The position numbers were made by a program, and so were the translations under genes. From an uncultured Prevotellaceae bacterium (lineage in GTDB: Bacteria > Bacteroidota > Bacteroidia > Bacteroidales > Bacteroidaceae): DNA of 64,000 nt. Below are positions 8,948 to 18,621 of the stretch, one piece after another (positions within the stretch are counted from its first letter, which is position 1; the number at the start of each line of letters is the position of its first letter). The stretch covers positions 18,799 through 82,798 of the forward strand of contig CAMVDU010000007.1 of assembly GCA_947166345.1 (NCBI GenBank), in the 5' to 3' direction. The notes below the pieces were generated by a model that worked only from the letters and a program-made list of their open reading frames with translations, did no database searches and had not been told where the DNA came from.

Positions 8948-10069
8948 ATGAACGAACAGGAAGTCTTTTATACCATTGCCCTGACCCGTATGACGGGTTT
9001 CAACTTTCAGACAGCCTTGCACCTTTATAAGACATTAGGAGGTGGTCAGGCTGTTTACGAACATCGTAAGGGTATCAAGGAGGTGATACCCGATTGCAAC
9101 GACCGTCTTATTGCCTCGCTTCAGGATTGGGACCTCGCCTTACAACGGGCAGCCCAGGAGATGGCTTTCATTAAGAAGCACAAAATACAAGTGCTTTGTT
9201 TGGGAGCTGATGACTACCCGTTGCGGTTGGCAGAGTGTGTTGATGCCCCCATCGTGTTGTATTATATGGGTAATGCCGACTTAAATGATCGCCACGTCAT
9301 CAATATCGTTGGTACCCGACGTTGTACAACCTACGGACAGGATCTGGTAAGACGCTTTGTCAGCGACCTGCGACAGCTATGCCCCAATGTGTTGATTGTG
9401 AGTGGTCTGGCCTACGGCATTGATATCTGTGCCCACCGTAACGCCTTGCAAAATGGTTTTGATACTGTGGGTGTTCTGGCACATGGACTCGATGAAATCT
9501 ATCCTTCTGCTCATCGCGATACGGCTAAACAGATGATCAGTCAGGGTGGTTTGTTAACGGAGTATATGACAGAGACACGTTCTGAACGAGTAAATTTCGT
9601 GAAGCGTAACCGTATCGTGGCAGGTTTGTCGGATGCGACAATTCTGGTGGAGAGTGCTGCAAAGGGTGGAGGACTTATAACTGCCAGTATTGCACAGGAC
9701 TATAACCGACAGGTATTTGCTTTCCCTGGGGCTGTTGGTGCACCAGCCAGTGAAGGCTGTAATAACCTGATTCGAGATAATGGTGCCGCACTTATTACTT
9801 CTGCAGCCGACTTCGTGGCAGCGATGGGATGGCAAGTAGAAGGGGCTTTGGAAAAGAATAAAAGCATTGAACGACAGCTCTTTCCTGAATTGTCACCAGA
9901 AGAACAGCGAATAGTGAAAGTCCTCGATGAAATGGGCGATTTTCAGCTTAATCAGCTATCGGTAAAGACGAATATACCTATTGGTCAGTTGACGGCGATC
10001 CTTTTCCAGATGGAGATGAAAGGCATCGTACGACCACTGGCAGGAGGTACCTACCACTTGTTGAAATAA
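8948..10069 (+). CDS. dprA: DNA-processing protein DprA
   Basis: A 373-residue protein that binds incoming single-stranded DNA and loads RecA during transformation. The Rossmann-like DprA core shows GTRRCTTYGQD, SGLAYGIDICAHRNAL and GVLAHGLDEIYPSAHR. A C-terminal winged-helix segment follows (about 310-373, LNQLSVKTNIPIGQLTAIL). The stop codon is 1 nt from the converging stop of the aminopeptidase gene, and an inverted repeat spans both ends. Confidence 0.95.
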   Translation: MNEQEVFYTIALTRMTGFNFQTALHLYKTLGGGQAVYEHRKGIKEVIPDCNDRLIASLQDWDLALQRAAQEMAFIKKHKIQVLCLGADDYPLRLAECVDAPIVLYYMGNADLNDRHVINIVGTRRCTTYGQDLVRRFVSDLRQLCPNVLIVSGLAYGIDICAHRNALQNGFDTVGVLAHGLDEIYPSAHRDTAKQMISQGGLLTEYMTETRSERVNFVKRNRIVAGLSDATILVESAAKGGGLITASIAQDYNRQVFAFPGAVGAPASEGCNNLIRDNGAALITSAADFVAAMGWQVEGALEKNKSIERQLFPELSPEEQRIVKVLDEMGDFQLNQLSVKTNIPIGQLTAILFQMEMKGIVRPLAGGTYHLLK

Positions 10070-10082
10070 ACTATAGTGGTAG
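10051..10082. terminator. stem overlapping two converging stop codons
   Basis: CTACCACT (10051-10058) and AGTGGTAG (10075-10082) form an 8-bp stem around the dprA stop (10067-10069) and the aminopeptidase stop (10071-10073). It may end or insulate both transcripts. There is no strong T-run, so the terminator call is tentative. Confidence 0.4.
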
Positions 10083-11870
10083 GGTTGCCTCGCGTAACCA
10101 ACGGGCCTCGTCGTCTGTGAGATGGGGCGACAAACGGTCGAAGACCATTTGGTGATAGTCATCCAACCATCTCCGCTCTTCATCAGATAATAGCTCGGTA
10201 ATGATTGGTCGTTTGTCGATGGGACAGAGTGTCAGGGACTCGAACTGCAGGAAATCGCCAAACTCAGTCTTCTTATAGGGAACGATGAGTAATGTGTTCT
10301 CTATGCGCACGCCAAAGCGGTTTTCAAGATAGATGCCCGGTTCATCAGTAACGGTCATCCCAGACACCAATGGTGCAGGCTTCCATTCCATACGGATCTG
10401 GTGTGGCCCTTCGTGAACATTAAGGAACGACCCCACACCGTGACCTGTGCCGTGCAAATATGACAGGCCTTCCTGCCACATGGCGCGCTTGGCAAGCACA
10501 TCGAGCTGGGTGCCGCTTATACCTGAAGGGAACTTGGCCATCTCTATCTGTATGTGACCTTTCAGTACCAGTGTATACACTTTTTTCATCTCGTCAGTCA
10601 GATCGCCGAGGGCAATCGTTCTTGTAATGTCGGTGGTTCCGTCCAGATACTGTGCACCACTGTCAAGCAATAAAAGCCCCTCCGCTTTCAACGGTTTGTC
10701 AGTCTTAGGCGTAGGTTCATAGTGAACGATGGCGCCATGTTCAGCATAAGCAGCTATCGTATCGAAAGAGAGTCCACGGTATAAAGGTTGCGCTGCCCTC
10801 AATGCCGTCAACTTGCGGTCAATGGTCAGCTCCGTTTCTCCAGATAGTCCGGATTCATCGGCTTTTCCTGAAAGCCAGTAGAGAAACTTCACCATAGCAA
10901 TACCATCGCGAAGCATAGCTTGGCGGAAGCCTTCTTGCTCTGTGGCGTTCTTCACTGTTTTCATCCGTTTCACTGGTGATTCGGTCTCTACCCTCGCGCG
11001 CGTACATATATTATATAGAGTGTAGTTCACCTCATCGGGATCTATCAGGATGTTATACTCGAAATAGTCTTTGAGTCCTTTCCGTACATTCTCATAGCAG
11101 TCCGTTACTACTCCTTCTGTCTTCAGATATTGACAGACCTCATCAGTTAACTTCTTTGGGTCTATAAAGAGTGTCGCCTTTTGAGTGTCAATGAGCAGAT
11201 AACTGACGAACACAGGATTACAATGTACATCGTCACCACGAAGGTTGAGGGTCCATGCGATATCGTCGAGTGAAGCCATCAGCATACCGTCGGCATGTTT
11301 CTCACGAAGAGCTTTGCGAATACGTGCGATTTTCTCATGAGCCGACTCACCAGTATACTGTATTGAATGAATGTTGGCAGGGGCTAAGGGAATAGGTGGA
11401 CGGTCAGTCCATATCTCACGGAGTGGGTCAAGGTTTGTCCGCAAGGTATAGCCACCATTCTGTCGCAACTCACTGATAAGTGTTTTTACTTCATTTGCCG
11501 AGCTAACCAAACCGTCAATACCAACCTCTGTGCTTGGATTGTCGCACAAGGAACATTGTTTGTTAATCCATTCAGCGATGGTTGGCGTGCCAGGCATCTT
11601 CAACTTCATTAACTGGAATTCGGTGCCTCGTAGTTGTTCTTCAGCAGCAATGAAATAGCGTGAGTCGGTCCAAAGGGCTGCCGCATTCATGGTGATGACT
11701 GCTGTTCCGGCAGAACCATCAAACCCGCTGATAAACTCACGAGCCTTCCAATGGTCGGCCACATATTCACTTTGGTGTGGATCGGTGCTTGGGAAAATGA
11801 AAGCTGTCAGTCGTTCGCGTTGCATCACCTGACGAAGTGCACTTAGTCGTTGAGCTATTTGTTCGTTCAT
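10071..11870 (-). CDS. Xaa-Pro aminopeptidase (M24 family)
   Basis: A 599-residue, three-domain metallopeptidase that removes an N-terminal residue preceding proline. The first two creatinase-like domains are followed by the M24 catalytic domain, with metal ligands in LLLDSGAQYLDGTTDITRT (two Asp), HGTGHGVGSFLNVHEGP (His), DEPGIYLENRFG (Glu) and IENTLLIVP (Glu). The start is taken at 11870 (MNEQIAQRL): a -7 box TATCTTTG lies at 11902-11909 on the minus strand, so the longer open frame begins upstream of the likely transcript start. Confidence 0.93.
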   Translation of the reverse strand: MNEQIAQRLSALRQVMQRERLTAFIFPSTDPHQSEYVADHWKAREFISGFDGSAGTAVITMNAAALWTDSRYFIAAEEQLRGTEFQLMKLKMPGTPTIAEWINKQCSLCDNPSTEVGIDGLVSSANEVKTLISELRQNGGYTLRTNLDPLREIWTDRPPIPLAPANIHSIQYTGESAHEKIARIRKALREKHADGMLMASLDDIAWTLNLRGDDVHCNPVFVSYLLIDTQKATLFIDPKKLTDEVCQYLKTEGVVTDCYENVRKGLKDYFEYNILIDPDEVNYTLYNICTRARVETESPVKRMKTVKNATEQEGFRQAMLRDGIAMVKFLYWLSGKADESGLSGETELTIDRKLTALRAAQPLYRGLSFDTIAAYAEHGAIVHYEPTPKTDKPLKAEGLLLLDSGAQYLDGTTDITRTIALGDLTDEMKKVYTLVLKGHIQIEMAKFPSGISGTQLDVLAKRAMWQEGLSYLHGTGHGVGSFLNVHEGPHQIRMEWKPAPLVSGMTVTDEPGIYLENRFGVRIENTLLIVPYKKTEFGDFLQFESLTLCPIDKRPIITELLSDEERRWLDDYHQMVFDRLSPHLTDDEARWLREATLPL

Positions 11871-11901
11871 AAAGTCTTTGTTTTTTGTCATTTCGAGGTT
11901 A

Positions 11902-11930
11902 CAAAGATACATTAAAAAAAGAAATAACAA
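11902..11930 (-). promoter_or_regulatory. promoter of the Xaa-Pro aminopeptidase gene
   Basis: On the minus strand a TTG lies 18 nt upstream of TATCTTTG (11902-11909), close to the TTTG-N20-TAnnTTTG consensus. The transcript would start near 11895, which rules out starts further upstream for the aminopeptidase. Confidence 0.65.
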
Positions 11931-11969
11931 ATATGTATGATTGTTTTTTTTATGAGTGCATGAAAAAAA

Positions 11970-12012
11970 CTCGAACCTCAAACCTCAAATCTCAAACCTT
12001 TTTGTATCTTTG
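11970..12012 (+). promoter_or_regulatory. heptamer tract and -7 box upstream of mdh
   Basis: Four 7-bp words (CTCGAAC, CTCAAAC, CTCAAAT, CTCAAAC) run from 11970 to 11997. The -7 element TATCTTTG (12005-12012) follows directly and lies 40 nt before the mdh start. The tract occupies the place where a -33 TTTG would be expected, and none is seen. Confidence 0.6.
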
Positions 12013-12051
12013 CACCAAATTTTTATCTTAAATTTAAAACGAAAAGGAATT

Positions 12052-13044
12052 ATGGCATTTTTGACAAACGACAAACTGGTCATTGTCGGTGCAGCCGGCA
12101 TGATTGGTAGCAACATGGCTCAGAGCGCCCTGATGATGGGTCTGACAAGTAACCTGTGTTTGTATGATGTGTTCTCACCCGAGGGTGTAGCTGAAGAGAT
12201 GCGCCAGAGCGGTTTCGACGAGGCTACAATCACCGCAACCACCGATGCTGAAGAGGCTTTCCGTGGTGCAAAGTATATCATTTCTTCTGGTGGTGCTCCC
12301 CGTAAGGCTGGTATGACCCGTGAGGACCTGTTGGCTGGCAACTGTAAGATTGCTGAGGAGCTGGGTATGAACATCAAGAAGTACTGTCCTGATGTGAAGC
12401 ATGTGGTGATTATCTTCAACCCTGCTGACCTTACTGGTCTGGTAACGTTGCTCTATTCTGGTTTGAAACCTGGACAGGTGACCACGCTTGCTGGTTTGGA
12501 TACAACCCGTCTGCAGTCTGCTTTGGCAAAGAAGTTCGGTGTTAAGCAGTGTGAGATTACTGGTTGTGCAACCTATGGTGGTCATGGTGAGCAGATGGCC
12601 GTATTTGGCAGTCACGTGACTGTTAAGGGTCGTAAGTTGACTGATATTATCGGCACAGCTGAATTCCCCGCTGAAGAGTGGGAGCAGATGAAGGTCGATG
12701 TGACTAAGGGTGGTGCTAAGATTATCGAGCTTCGTGGTCGTAGCTCTTTCCAGAGCCCCAGCTACCTCTCTGTTGAGATGATTCGTGCCGCTATGGGTGG
12801 TGAGCCCTTCCGCTTTCCCGTTGGTACCTATGTAAAGACTGACAAGTACGATCATATCATGATGGCCATGAAGACCACCATGACTGCCGAGGGTGCCAAA
12901 TTCGAGGTGCCTCAGGGTACTGCTGAGGAGAATGCTAAACTCGACCAGAGCTATGAGCACTTGTGCAAGATGCGTGACGAGTTGGTGACGCTGGGTATTG
13001 TTCCCACTATTGACAAGTGGAATGAGATCAACCCCAACCTGTAA
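12052..13044 (+). CDS. mdh: malate dehydrogenase
   Basis: A 330-residue NAD-dependent dehydrogenase interconverting malate and oxaloacetate. It has the nucleotide-binding loop VGAAGMIGSNM at the N-terminus, GGAPRKAGMTREDLL around residue 85, the NPADLTGL segment, the substrate-binding LDTTRLQSALAKKFG, and the catalytic histidine in GGHGEQM. The ATG at 12052 is preceded by AAAAGGA and lies downstream of the -7 box, so the longer open frame upstream is not used. With pckA in the same window it fits the fumarate/succinate fermentation of these anaerobes. Confidence 0.95.
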   Translation: MAFLTNDKLVIVGAAGMIGSNMAQSALMMGLTSNLCLYDVFSPEGVAEEMRQSGFDEATITATTDAEEAFRGAKYIISSGGAPRKAGMTREDLLAGNCKIAEELGMNIKKYCPDVKHVVIIFNPADLTGLVTLLYSGLKPGQVTTLAGLDTTRLQSALAKKFGVKQCEITGCATYGGHGEQMAVFGSHVTVKGRKLTDIIGTAEFPAEEWEQMKVDVTKGGAKIIELRGRSSFQSPSYLSVEMIRAAMGGEPFRFPVGTYVKTDKYDHIMMAMKTTMTAEGAKFEVPQGTAEENAKLDQSYEHLCKMRDELVTLGIVPTIDKWNEINPNL

Positions 13045-13063
13045 GAGATACAGACAGAAAAAG

Positions 13064-13100
13064 AATTCCTGCAAACCAAATCAGTTTGCAGGAATTTTTT
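13064..13100 (+). terminator. intrinsic terminator after mdh
   Basis: A perfect 13-bp stem (13064-13076 with 13084-13096) has a 7-nt loop and is followed by a T-run. It begins 19 nt after the mdh stop codon. Confidence 0.92.
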
Positions 13101-13152
13101 ATTTAGGAATCTTATGAAGTCCCAGAAAAACTAGGACCTCATAAAACAATTG

Positions 13153-14562
13153 TTAGAATGCCACGTTCAAACCAAGGTTAATGCTGGCATTAGAACTGAG
13201 GGGAACACCCTCCTTGGTCTGCTTGCCCAGAATATGGTCCATACCAATGAAGAAGTTGACTGCCTTTGGGTGGATGTTAAGTACCCAACCAGCACTGGTG
13301 CAGAAGGTGTTGACACCAAAGTTAACACCACCATTGAGCCACTTCAGGGGTGTCCAGTTAGCACTGAGACGAGCCTCTGTCCATGAATACTCACCAGCAA
13401 AATGATGCTGACCCAGCAGACCGAATGACATTTGCTTGTACATGGGCAGCTGATACTCCACACCAAGGTTTGCTGTGGCAGCCAGCATGGTTGACTTGCT
13501 GCCCTGATCACCTTCGTTCGTCAAATTAATGAAGTCGGAGAGCTGATCTCCATAAGCATCACTCTGATCATCAAAAGGAGTTCCTGTTCCACCTTCGTCC
13601 TTGACAGCAATGTCGTGGAAGCCATCGAAGGTGAATGTGCTTTTCTTCTGCTTCAGAACATGATTGTTGCTCCAGCTGATGAAGCCCAGGTCTGTTAAAG
13701 CAGCACTGACCTTCAAGCCCTCAACAACAGCGTTCAGGTCATACTCTGCACCCAGGTCGATTCCCAAGCCGAAACCACTAATTCCTGCACCGTCAACATC
13801 GGTCTCGCCCAAATCAACATGGACGTTCTTGGTGCCATTATTATACTCGTCTTCAGTATCATCGACAAACACAATACCCTTCATGTTAACCTCGGCCAAA
13901 GCCTCACCGCTGGTTAATGTCCAGGTGTTACCTGTCAGATTGGCCTGAAGGTTCTTTACCGTCAGGTCTGCCCTTCCAACACCCAACAAGAATTTAAGTT
14001 TAGCACCTACGCGTAGGTCATCATTAATATTACGTGAGTGACCAAAAGCAATCTCTGCGAAAGAGACGGCGCGTGCACCGAAGTCGAAGCTATAGTTATC
14101 GTTTGTCATGTTCTTGGCAAAACGAAAAAGATCGCCTGGTAGGTAGAGTCCCATGCTGGTACGCTCGTTAATCTCAATGGTGTTATAACCGCCAAAACTC
14201 TTGAAACCAGCTGACAGTAGTGTTATACGTACATCAGAATTGATACGATTCTTTCCATCGACAAAACCCTTCAAGGCTTCAGAGGTTGGCACATCGGGAT
14301 GCATGAAGGTGCGATCGTACTTACCAGTAACGGGGTTCTGGAACAAGACGTCGCCTATACCGAAGTTACCTTGTGACTTGACGTTCAGGTTACCCAAAGC
14401 AGGAATAGAGATATAGTTCTGGTCATTGCCGAATGCAGGGTTCAGGTCATGACGGAACTTATAGTCCTGGGTGAAGTAGGCCGAGTTCAGTTCTTGTGCT
14501 GTTATTGAGCCCGCCGATGCCAAAAGGCCAACGGCTAAGATATATTTACATTTGAATTTCAT
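13153..14562 (-). CDS. DUF5723 family outer-membrane beta-barrel protein
   Basis: A 469-residue exported protein with signal peptide (KCKYILAVGLLASAGSITAQ) and a mature part rich in alternating hydrophobic strands and Asn/Gly turns, ending in aromatic-free LNVAF. The DLNPAFGNDQNYISIP region and the FGGYNTIEINERTSMGLYLPG block match the DUF5723 family, related in style to FadL/PorV barrels. The start is the ATG at 14562; a TTG 9 nt upstream is the only reason for a longer frame. It lies 29 nt downstream of the lipoprotein gene on the same strand, so the two probably form an operon. Confidence 0.75.
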   Translation of the reverse strand: MKFKCKYILAVGLLASAGSITAQELNSAYFTQDYKFRHDLNPAFGNDQNYISIPALGNLNVKSQGNFGIGDVLFQNPVTGKYDRTFMHPDVPTSEALKGFVDGKNRINSDVRITLLSAGFKSFGGYNTIEINERTSMGLYLPGDLFRFAKNMTNDNYSFDFGARAVSFAEIAFGHSRNINDDLRVGAKLKFLLGVGRADLTVKNLQANLTGNTWTLTSGEALAEVNMKGIVFVDDTEDEYNNGTKNVHVDLGETDVDGAGISGFGLGIDLGAEYDLNAVVEGLKVSAALTDLGFISWSNNHVLKQKKSTFTFDGFHDIAVKDEGGTGTPFDDQSDAYGDQLSDFINLTNEGDQGSKSTMLAATANLGVEYQLPMYKQMSFGLLGQHHFAGEYSWTEARLSANWTPLKWLNGGVNFGVNTFCTSAGWVLNIHPKAVNFFIGMDHILGKQTKEGVPLSSNASINLGLNVAF

Positions 14563-14591
14563 AGCTTTCAATGTTTTAGATGATTCTACCG

Positions 14592-16364
14592 TTAGTCTTT
14601 ATTATCTTCAATAACCACCTTGCCTATCACCTTGATAGAGATGTTTTCTATCTTGATGGTCTGCGTTTTTTCATTCAGTGTGGTGTTGTCAATGGGCTTA
14701 CCCTTAATCTTGAGACGTAGTCCATCCAGCTTCTTTAAGGCATCCTTGTTCTTTTGTGTGATAGTAAACTTCACACCATTGGTAACACCTTTGTCAACAG
14801 TGGGTGGGTTCTCAATATTGAGCATGTTGTCGATATCATTGCCTTTGGCATCGATGGGTGTAGCCTCAAGGGTGAGTTTGGCTGGCACGTTGTTGGTGAT
14901 GTCAAAGGTGGCTTCCACCTTGGCGTTGTCTGTCAGATAAATATCTTCCAAATCTTCTGCCCAACCGTCAATCGTGTCATTGTAAACAATAAGCGCTTCA
15001 TCTCCGAATGACAGTGGCGCATGAATAATATAGTTGATGTCGGTTATTGAATAAGAGGTTCCTAACTCAAAGTCGTAATCGTTCTCTGAATCGGCCTTGG
15101 CCTCAATGCTCAATTCAATGTTGTCGGGCACGTCTTTAATGATTTCAGACAGATCTGGAACGATGATAGCTGGCTGTGTCAGGTCTGTTGGGATATTCTC
15201 ATTACGACGAGCGATGAGGATTTTGTTTGCTTTATTCTGCTCAACCAGGAACTCTGGAATAGTCACAGTCTTAATGACAGAACCATTTTTCTTAGCCTTA
15301 AGCTTTGCGTTGATCTTGCCTGGCAACGGCAGTTGACTATTAGCTGTGAAGATGATTTGGGGGTTGTAGAGGTCAACAACCACTTCGTCATCAGTCATGA
15401 AATCGGGCAGGTCATTCAGGTCTATAGTGCTGTTCTCAATGGTGATATCTGGATCAAACTTACCAGTAGCCGATTTAATGGTTACTTTGCTGATATTAGT
15501 AACACTATTGATGGTCAGCTTGTCCAAATCAACATCACCTTTGTTAAATTGCACTGTGTTGTAATTGGCCTGAATCTTGACGCCACCCTTCATGATGATT
15601 TTATCATTCTCAATAGCCAACTTGTTCTCAGCATCTGGTGCAACACTGAAATCAGCCTTCTTCAGTGTAGCCTGAATCACAAGATTTTGATTGGTAGGTA
15701 CGTCTGTGAATATCAGTTTGTTGTTTTCCTGAGTTGCTTCTGACTCAATTTCCAGATAAGAGGGGAATTCGATTGTCAGAAGGTCAAATTTCTGAATGAG
15801 TTTTGGAAGGTCACTGGAGCCTCCAACAAGCGAACCGTCAAAATTGATGGTCAACTTTACAGTACCACTAATATCCGTTGAACTCAAACTGATGACTTCC
15901 TTTGGTTGGTCACCTTCATAATTAAAGGTGTTAATGTTATGAGTAATGGATCCGTTGTAAGTATCAGTGATAAGAGTACCATTAGGAAGGAGATAATAGT
16001 CATTGCCTGGATTGATTTCAATCTTAGCAGGAATATCAGTTGAACTCTCTTTTGTAATAGTTACTTCATCAACTTTGATATCATTCACATCGTCGATAGT
16101 AGAACTCTGCTCATACTGGTAGTTTCCATCTACATCGGTGGTTACGCTTTCGCTTTCATCGATGTCCAATAAATCGCTCAACGTAATGTTGGTAGTTGAG
16201 TTGTTACTAGGCAGGGTGATACCTTCGTCACTACCCACGGCTACCGTACCGTCAATGTCGCTCAGGTCATAGTTGTCATCCATACAACTAGTCATGAACA
16301 GTCCTCCCGTCATCATCAGAGACAAGAGGGCAAGTAGGTTTTTCTGTTTCTTTTTCATGCTCAT
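14592..16364 (-). CDS. large surface lipoprotein of unknown function
   Basis: A 590-residue lipoprotein: signal sequence with the lipobox MTSC (Cys at about 27) followed by MDDNYDLSDID, typical of Bacteroidetes lipoproteins placed in the outer membrane. The mature protein is mainly beta-rich with many Thr, Asn, Asp and Ile, and has repeated strand patterns such as LPDFMTDDEVVVDLYNPQI and LTQPAIIVPDLSEII. No catalytic motif is visible. It shares an operon with the DUF5723 barrel, which suggests a barrel-plus-lipoprotein pair at the cell surface. Confidence 0.75.
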   Translation of the reverse strand: MSMKKKQKNLLALLSLMMTGGLFMTSCMDDNYDLSDIDGTVAVGSDEGITLPSNNSTTNITLSDLLDIDESESVTTDVDGNYQYEQSSTIDDVNDIKVDEVTITKESSTDIPAKIEINPGNDYYLLPNGTLITDTYNGSITHNINTFNYEGDQPKEVISLSSTDISGTVKLTINFDGSLVGGSSDLPKLIQKFDLLTIEFPSYLEIESEATQENNKLIFTDVPTNQNLVIQATLKKADFSVAPDAENKLAIENDKIIMKGGVKIQANYNTVQFNKGDVDLDKLTINSVTNISKVTIKSATGKFDPDITIENSTIDLNDLPDFMTDDEVVVDLYNPQIIFTANSQLPLPGKINAKLKAKKNGSVIKTVTIPEFLVEQNKANKILIARRNENIPTDLTQPAIIVPDLSEIIKDVPDNIELSIEAKADSENDYDFELGTSYSITDINYIIHAPLSFGDEALIVYNDTIDGWAEDLEDIYLTDNAKVEATFDITNNVPAKLTLEATPIDAKGNDIDNMLNIENPPTVDKGVTNGVKFTITQKNKDALKKLDGLRLKIKGKPIDNTTLNEKTQTIKIENISIKVIGKVVIEDNKD

Positions 16365-16401
16365 TATGGTTTATAGTTCTCGAGATTTCCGTTATATTTT
16401 G

Positions 16402-16433
16402 CAAAGTTAACTATTTTTTATTATACGACCAAC
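16402..16433 (-). promoter_or_regulatory. promoter of the lipoprotein/DUF5723 operon
   Basis: The minus strand carries TAACTTTG (16402-16409) with a TTG about 20 nt upstream within TTTTTTGTTGG. This places the transcript start near 16395, some 30 nt before the lipoprotein start. Confidence 0.65.
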
Positions 16434-16453
16434 AAAAAACTCTTTTTTTTTCG

Positions 16454-16461
16454 TACTTTTG
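16454..16461 (+). promoter_or_regulatory. probable cysS -7 box
   Basis: TACTTTTG matches TAnnTTTG and lies 29 nt before the cysS ATG. The region where a -33 TTTG should be is a T-run without a clear G. It is divergent from the lipoprotein operon promoter. Confidence 0.5.
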
Positions 16462-16490
16462 CACACAAAATAAAAAATGTATAGATTTTT

Positions 16491-17993
16491 ATGGAATCAA
16501 AATTGGTCATTTACAACACTCTGACGCGACAGAAAGAACGTTTTGAACCTCTTCATGCACCCAATGTGGGCATGTACGTATGTGGTCCTACGGTCTATGG
16601 CGATCCCCATCTGGGACATGCTCGTCCTGCCATTACGTTCGATGTGGTGTTCCGTTATTTGAAGCATTTGGGTTATAAGGTAAGATATGTCCGAAATATT
16701 ACTGATGTGGGACATCTGGAACACGATGCCGATGAGGGTGAGGACAAGATAGCCAAGAAGGCACGTTTGGAACAATTGGAACCCATGGAGATAGCACAAT
16801 ATTATACGAATCGCTACCATCAGTATATGGATGCGCTGAATGTGCTTCGTCCCTCTATTGAGCCTCATGCCACTGGCCATATCATTGAGCAACAGCAGCT
16901 GGTGCAGCAGATTATAGATAATGGCTTTGCGTATGAGAGCAATGGCTCTATCTATTTCGATATCGAGGCGTACAACAAGAAATATAAGTACGGCATCCTC
17001 TCTGGTCGTTCACTAGAGAACATCAAGGACGAGAGCCGCGAACTGGCAGGAGTAGGGGAGAAACGCAATCAGGCTGACTTCGCTCTGTGGAAGAAGGCAC
17101 AACCTGAACACATCATGCGCTGGCCCTCACCTTGGAGCGACGGTTTCCCTGGTTGGCATTGTGAATGTACGGCGATGGGTCGTAAGTATCTGGGCGAGAT
17201 GTTCGACATTCATGGAGGCGGTATGGACCTCGTGTTCCCCCACCATGAGTGCGAGATAGCACAGGCTCAGGCTTCAATGGGTCATCCTGCCGTGAAGTAT
17301 TGGATGCACAACAATATGCTGACCATCAACGGTCAGAAGATGGGTAAGTCATACAACAACTTCATCACCCTCGAGCAGTTCTTCACAGGTACTCATCCGC
17401 TATTGGAGAAGGCCTACTCGCCTATGACCATCCGTTTCTTTGTACTTTCCGCCCACTATCGTGGTACGGTGGACTTCTCGAATGAGGCTTTGCAGGCTGC
17501 TGAGAAGGGTTACGAGAAACTGATGAATGCTATCAGTGACTTGGAGCGTGTCCAGATAAGTGATAAGTGCGATGCAGAGACAGAGAAGGTTGTCAAGGCC
17601 TTACGTCAGAAGTGTTATGATGCCATGAACGATGACCTTGCTACGCCACTTGTGTTGAGTAATCTCTTTGAGGCTTGCACCGTTATCAATAAGCTGGTTG
17701 ATCACAAAGCCACCATTTGTACCGACTGTTTGAAAGAGCTTAAGGAGACTATGCATCTCTTCGCTTTTGATGTCTTAGGTCTTCAGGCTAACAGCCAACA
17801 GCTGACTGCCAATGGCCAGGATGCCCGTGAGGAGGCTTTCGGTAAGGTTGTTGATATGGTCCTTGATTTGCGTGCAAAGGCCAAGGCTGCCAAGGACTGG
17901 GCTACCAGCGATCAGATACGTGACGCTCTGGCAGCTGCCGGCTTTGAGGTGAAGGATACCAAGGACGGTGTCACTTGGAAACTGAACAAATAG
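16491..17993 (+). CDS. cysS: cysteinyl-tRNA synthetase
   Basis: A 500-residue class I aminoacyl-tRNA synthetase that charges tRNA-Cys. It has the HIGH-like HLGH at residues 40-43 and KMGKS near 283. The zinc ligands are visible: Cys31 in CGPTVYG, the Cys of GWHCECTAM, and His/Cys in HHECE. A DALR-type C-terminal helical region follows. A short word tract (17782-17818; reading [12 protein letters not shown]) sits in the C-terminal part. The next gene starts 4 nt after its stop codon. Confidence 0.96.
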   Translation: MESKLVIYNTLTRQKERFEPLHAPNVGMYVCGPTVYGDPHLGHARPAITFDVVFRYLKHLGYKVRYVRNITDVGHLEHDADEGEDKIAKKARLEQLEPMEIAQYYTNRYHQYMDALNVLRPSIEPHATGHIIEQQQLVQQIIDNGFAYESNGSIYFDIEAYNKKYKYGILSGRSLENIKDESRELAGVGEKRNQADFALWKKAQPEHIMRWPSPWSDGFPGWHCECTAMGRKYLGEMFDIHGGGMDLVFPHHECEIAQAQASMGHPAVKYWMHNNMLTINGQKMGKSYNNFITLEQFFTGTHPLLEKAYSPMTIRFFVLSAHYRGTVDFSNEALQAAEKGYEKLMNAISDLERVQISDKCDAETEKVVKALRQKCYDAMNDDLATPLVLSNLFEACTVINKLVDHKATICTDCLKELKETMHLFAFDVLGLQANSQQLTANGQDAREEAFGKVVDMVLDLRAKAKAAKDWATSDQIRDALAAAGFEVKDTKDGVTWKLNK

Positions 17994-17997
17994 TAGA

Positions 17998-18600
17998 ATG
18001 AAAAGAGTTGTTCTGTTACTCCCGCTCTTGTTGGTCATGTTGTCCGTACATGCCCAGCAGGATTTTGGCGATCCCACTTTTGTACCTTCCGTGAAGGTGG
18101 GTAAGGTACTGGTCGGTGGCGACAGCGTTCAGTATCTGGAGATGCAGAATATCTACGTCAGTCCTGAGCCTACATTTAAGAATAAGCGTCAGCAGCAGGC
18201 ATACATCCGTTTGGTGAAGAATGTGAAGAAGGTGTTGCCCATAGCAAAGGAAGTGCGTGTCATGCTGATTGAGACGGCTGAATATCTTGAGACCCTACCC
18301 ACCAAGAAAGAGAAGGATGCCCATATGAAAAGGGTAGAAGCCAGCATTGTAGCTGAGTACAAGCCAAAGATGAAGAAACTGACTTTTGCTCAGGGTAAGT
18401 TGCTTATCAAACTTGTTGATCGCGAGTGTCACTCTACCGCCTATGAAGCCATGCAGGCATTTATCGGTCCTGTGCGTTCGGGTATGTGGCAGGCTTTTGC
18501 TTGGATGTTCGGCGCCTCTTTGAAGAAAGGCTATCACCCAGAGGGCGTAGATAAGCTTACCGAGCGTGTTGTGCGAATGGTGGAGGCAGGGCAGTTATAA
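17998..18600 (+). CDS. DUF4294 family exported protein
   Basis: A 200-residue protein with signal peptide (VVLLLPLLLVMLSVHAQ) and the DUF4294 core: QNIYVSPEPTFKNKRQQQAY, RLVKNVKKVLPIAKEV, and FAQGKLLIKLVDRECHSTAYE. The family is Bacteroidetes-specific and of unknown function. The conserved Cys-His-Ser segment in the last third is the most enzyme-like feature. It is probably co-transcribed with cysS, only 4 nt upstream. Confidence 0.82.
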   Translation: MKRVVLLLPLLLVMLSVHAQQDFGDPTFVPSVKVGKVLVGGDSVQYLEMQNIYVSPEPTFKNKRQQQAYIRLVKNVKKVLPIAKEVRVMLIETAEYLETLPTKKEKDAHMKRVEASIVAEYKPKMKKLTFAQGKLLIKLVDRECHSTAYEAMQAFIGPVRSGMWQAFAWMFGASLKKGYHPEGVDKLTERVVRMVEAGQL

Positions 18601-18621
18601 CTTTATTAGGACTAAGACGGT

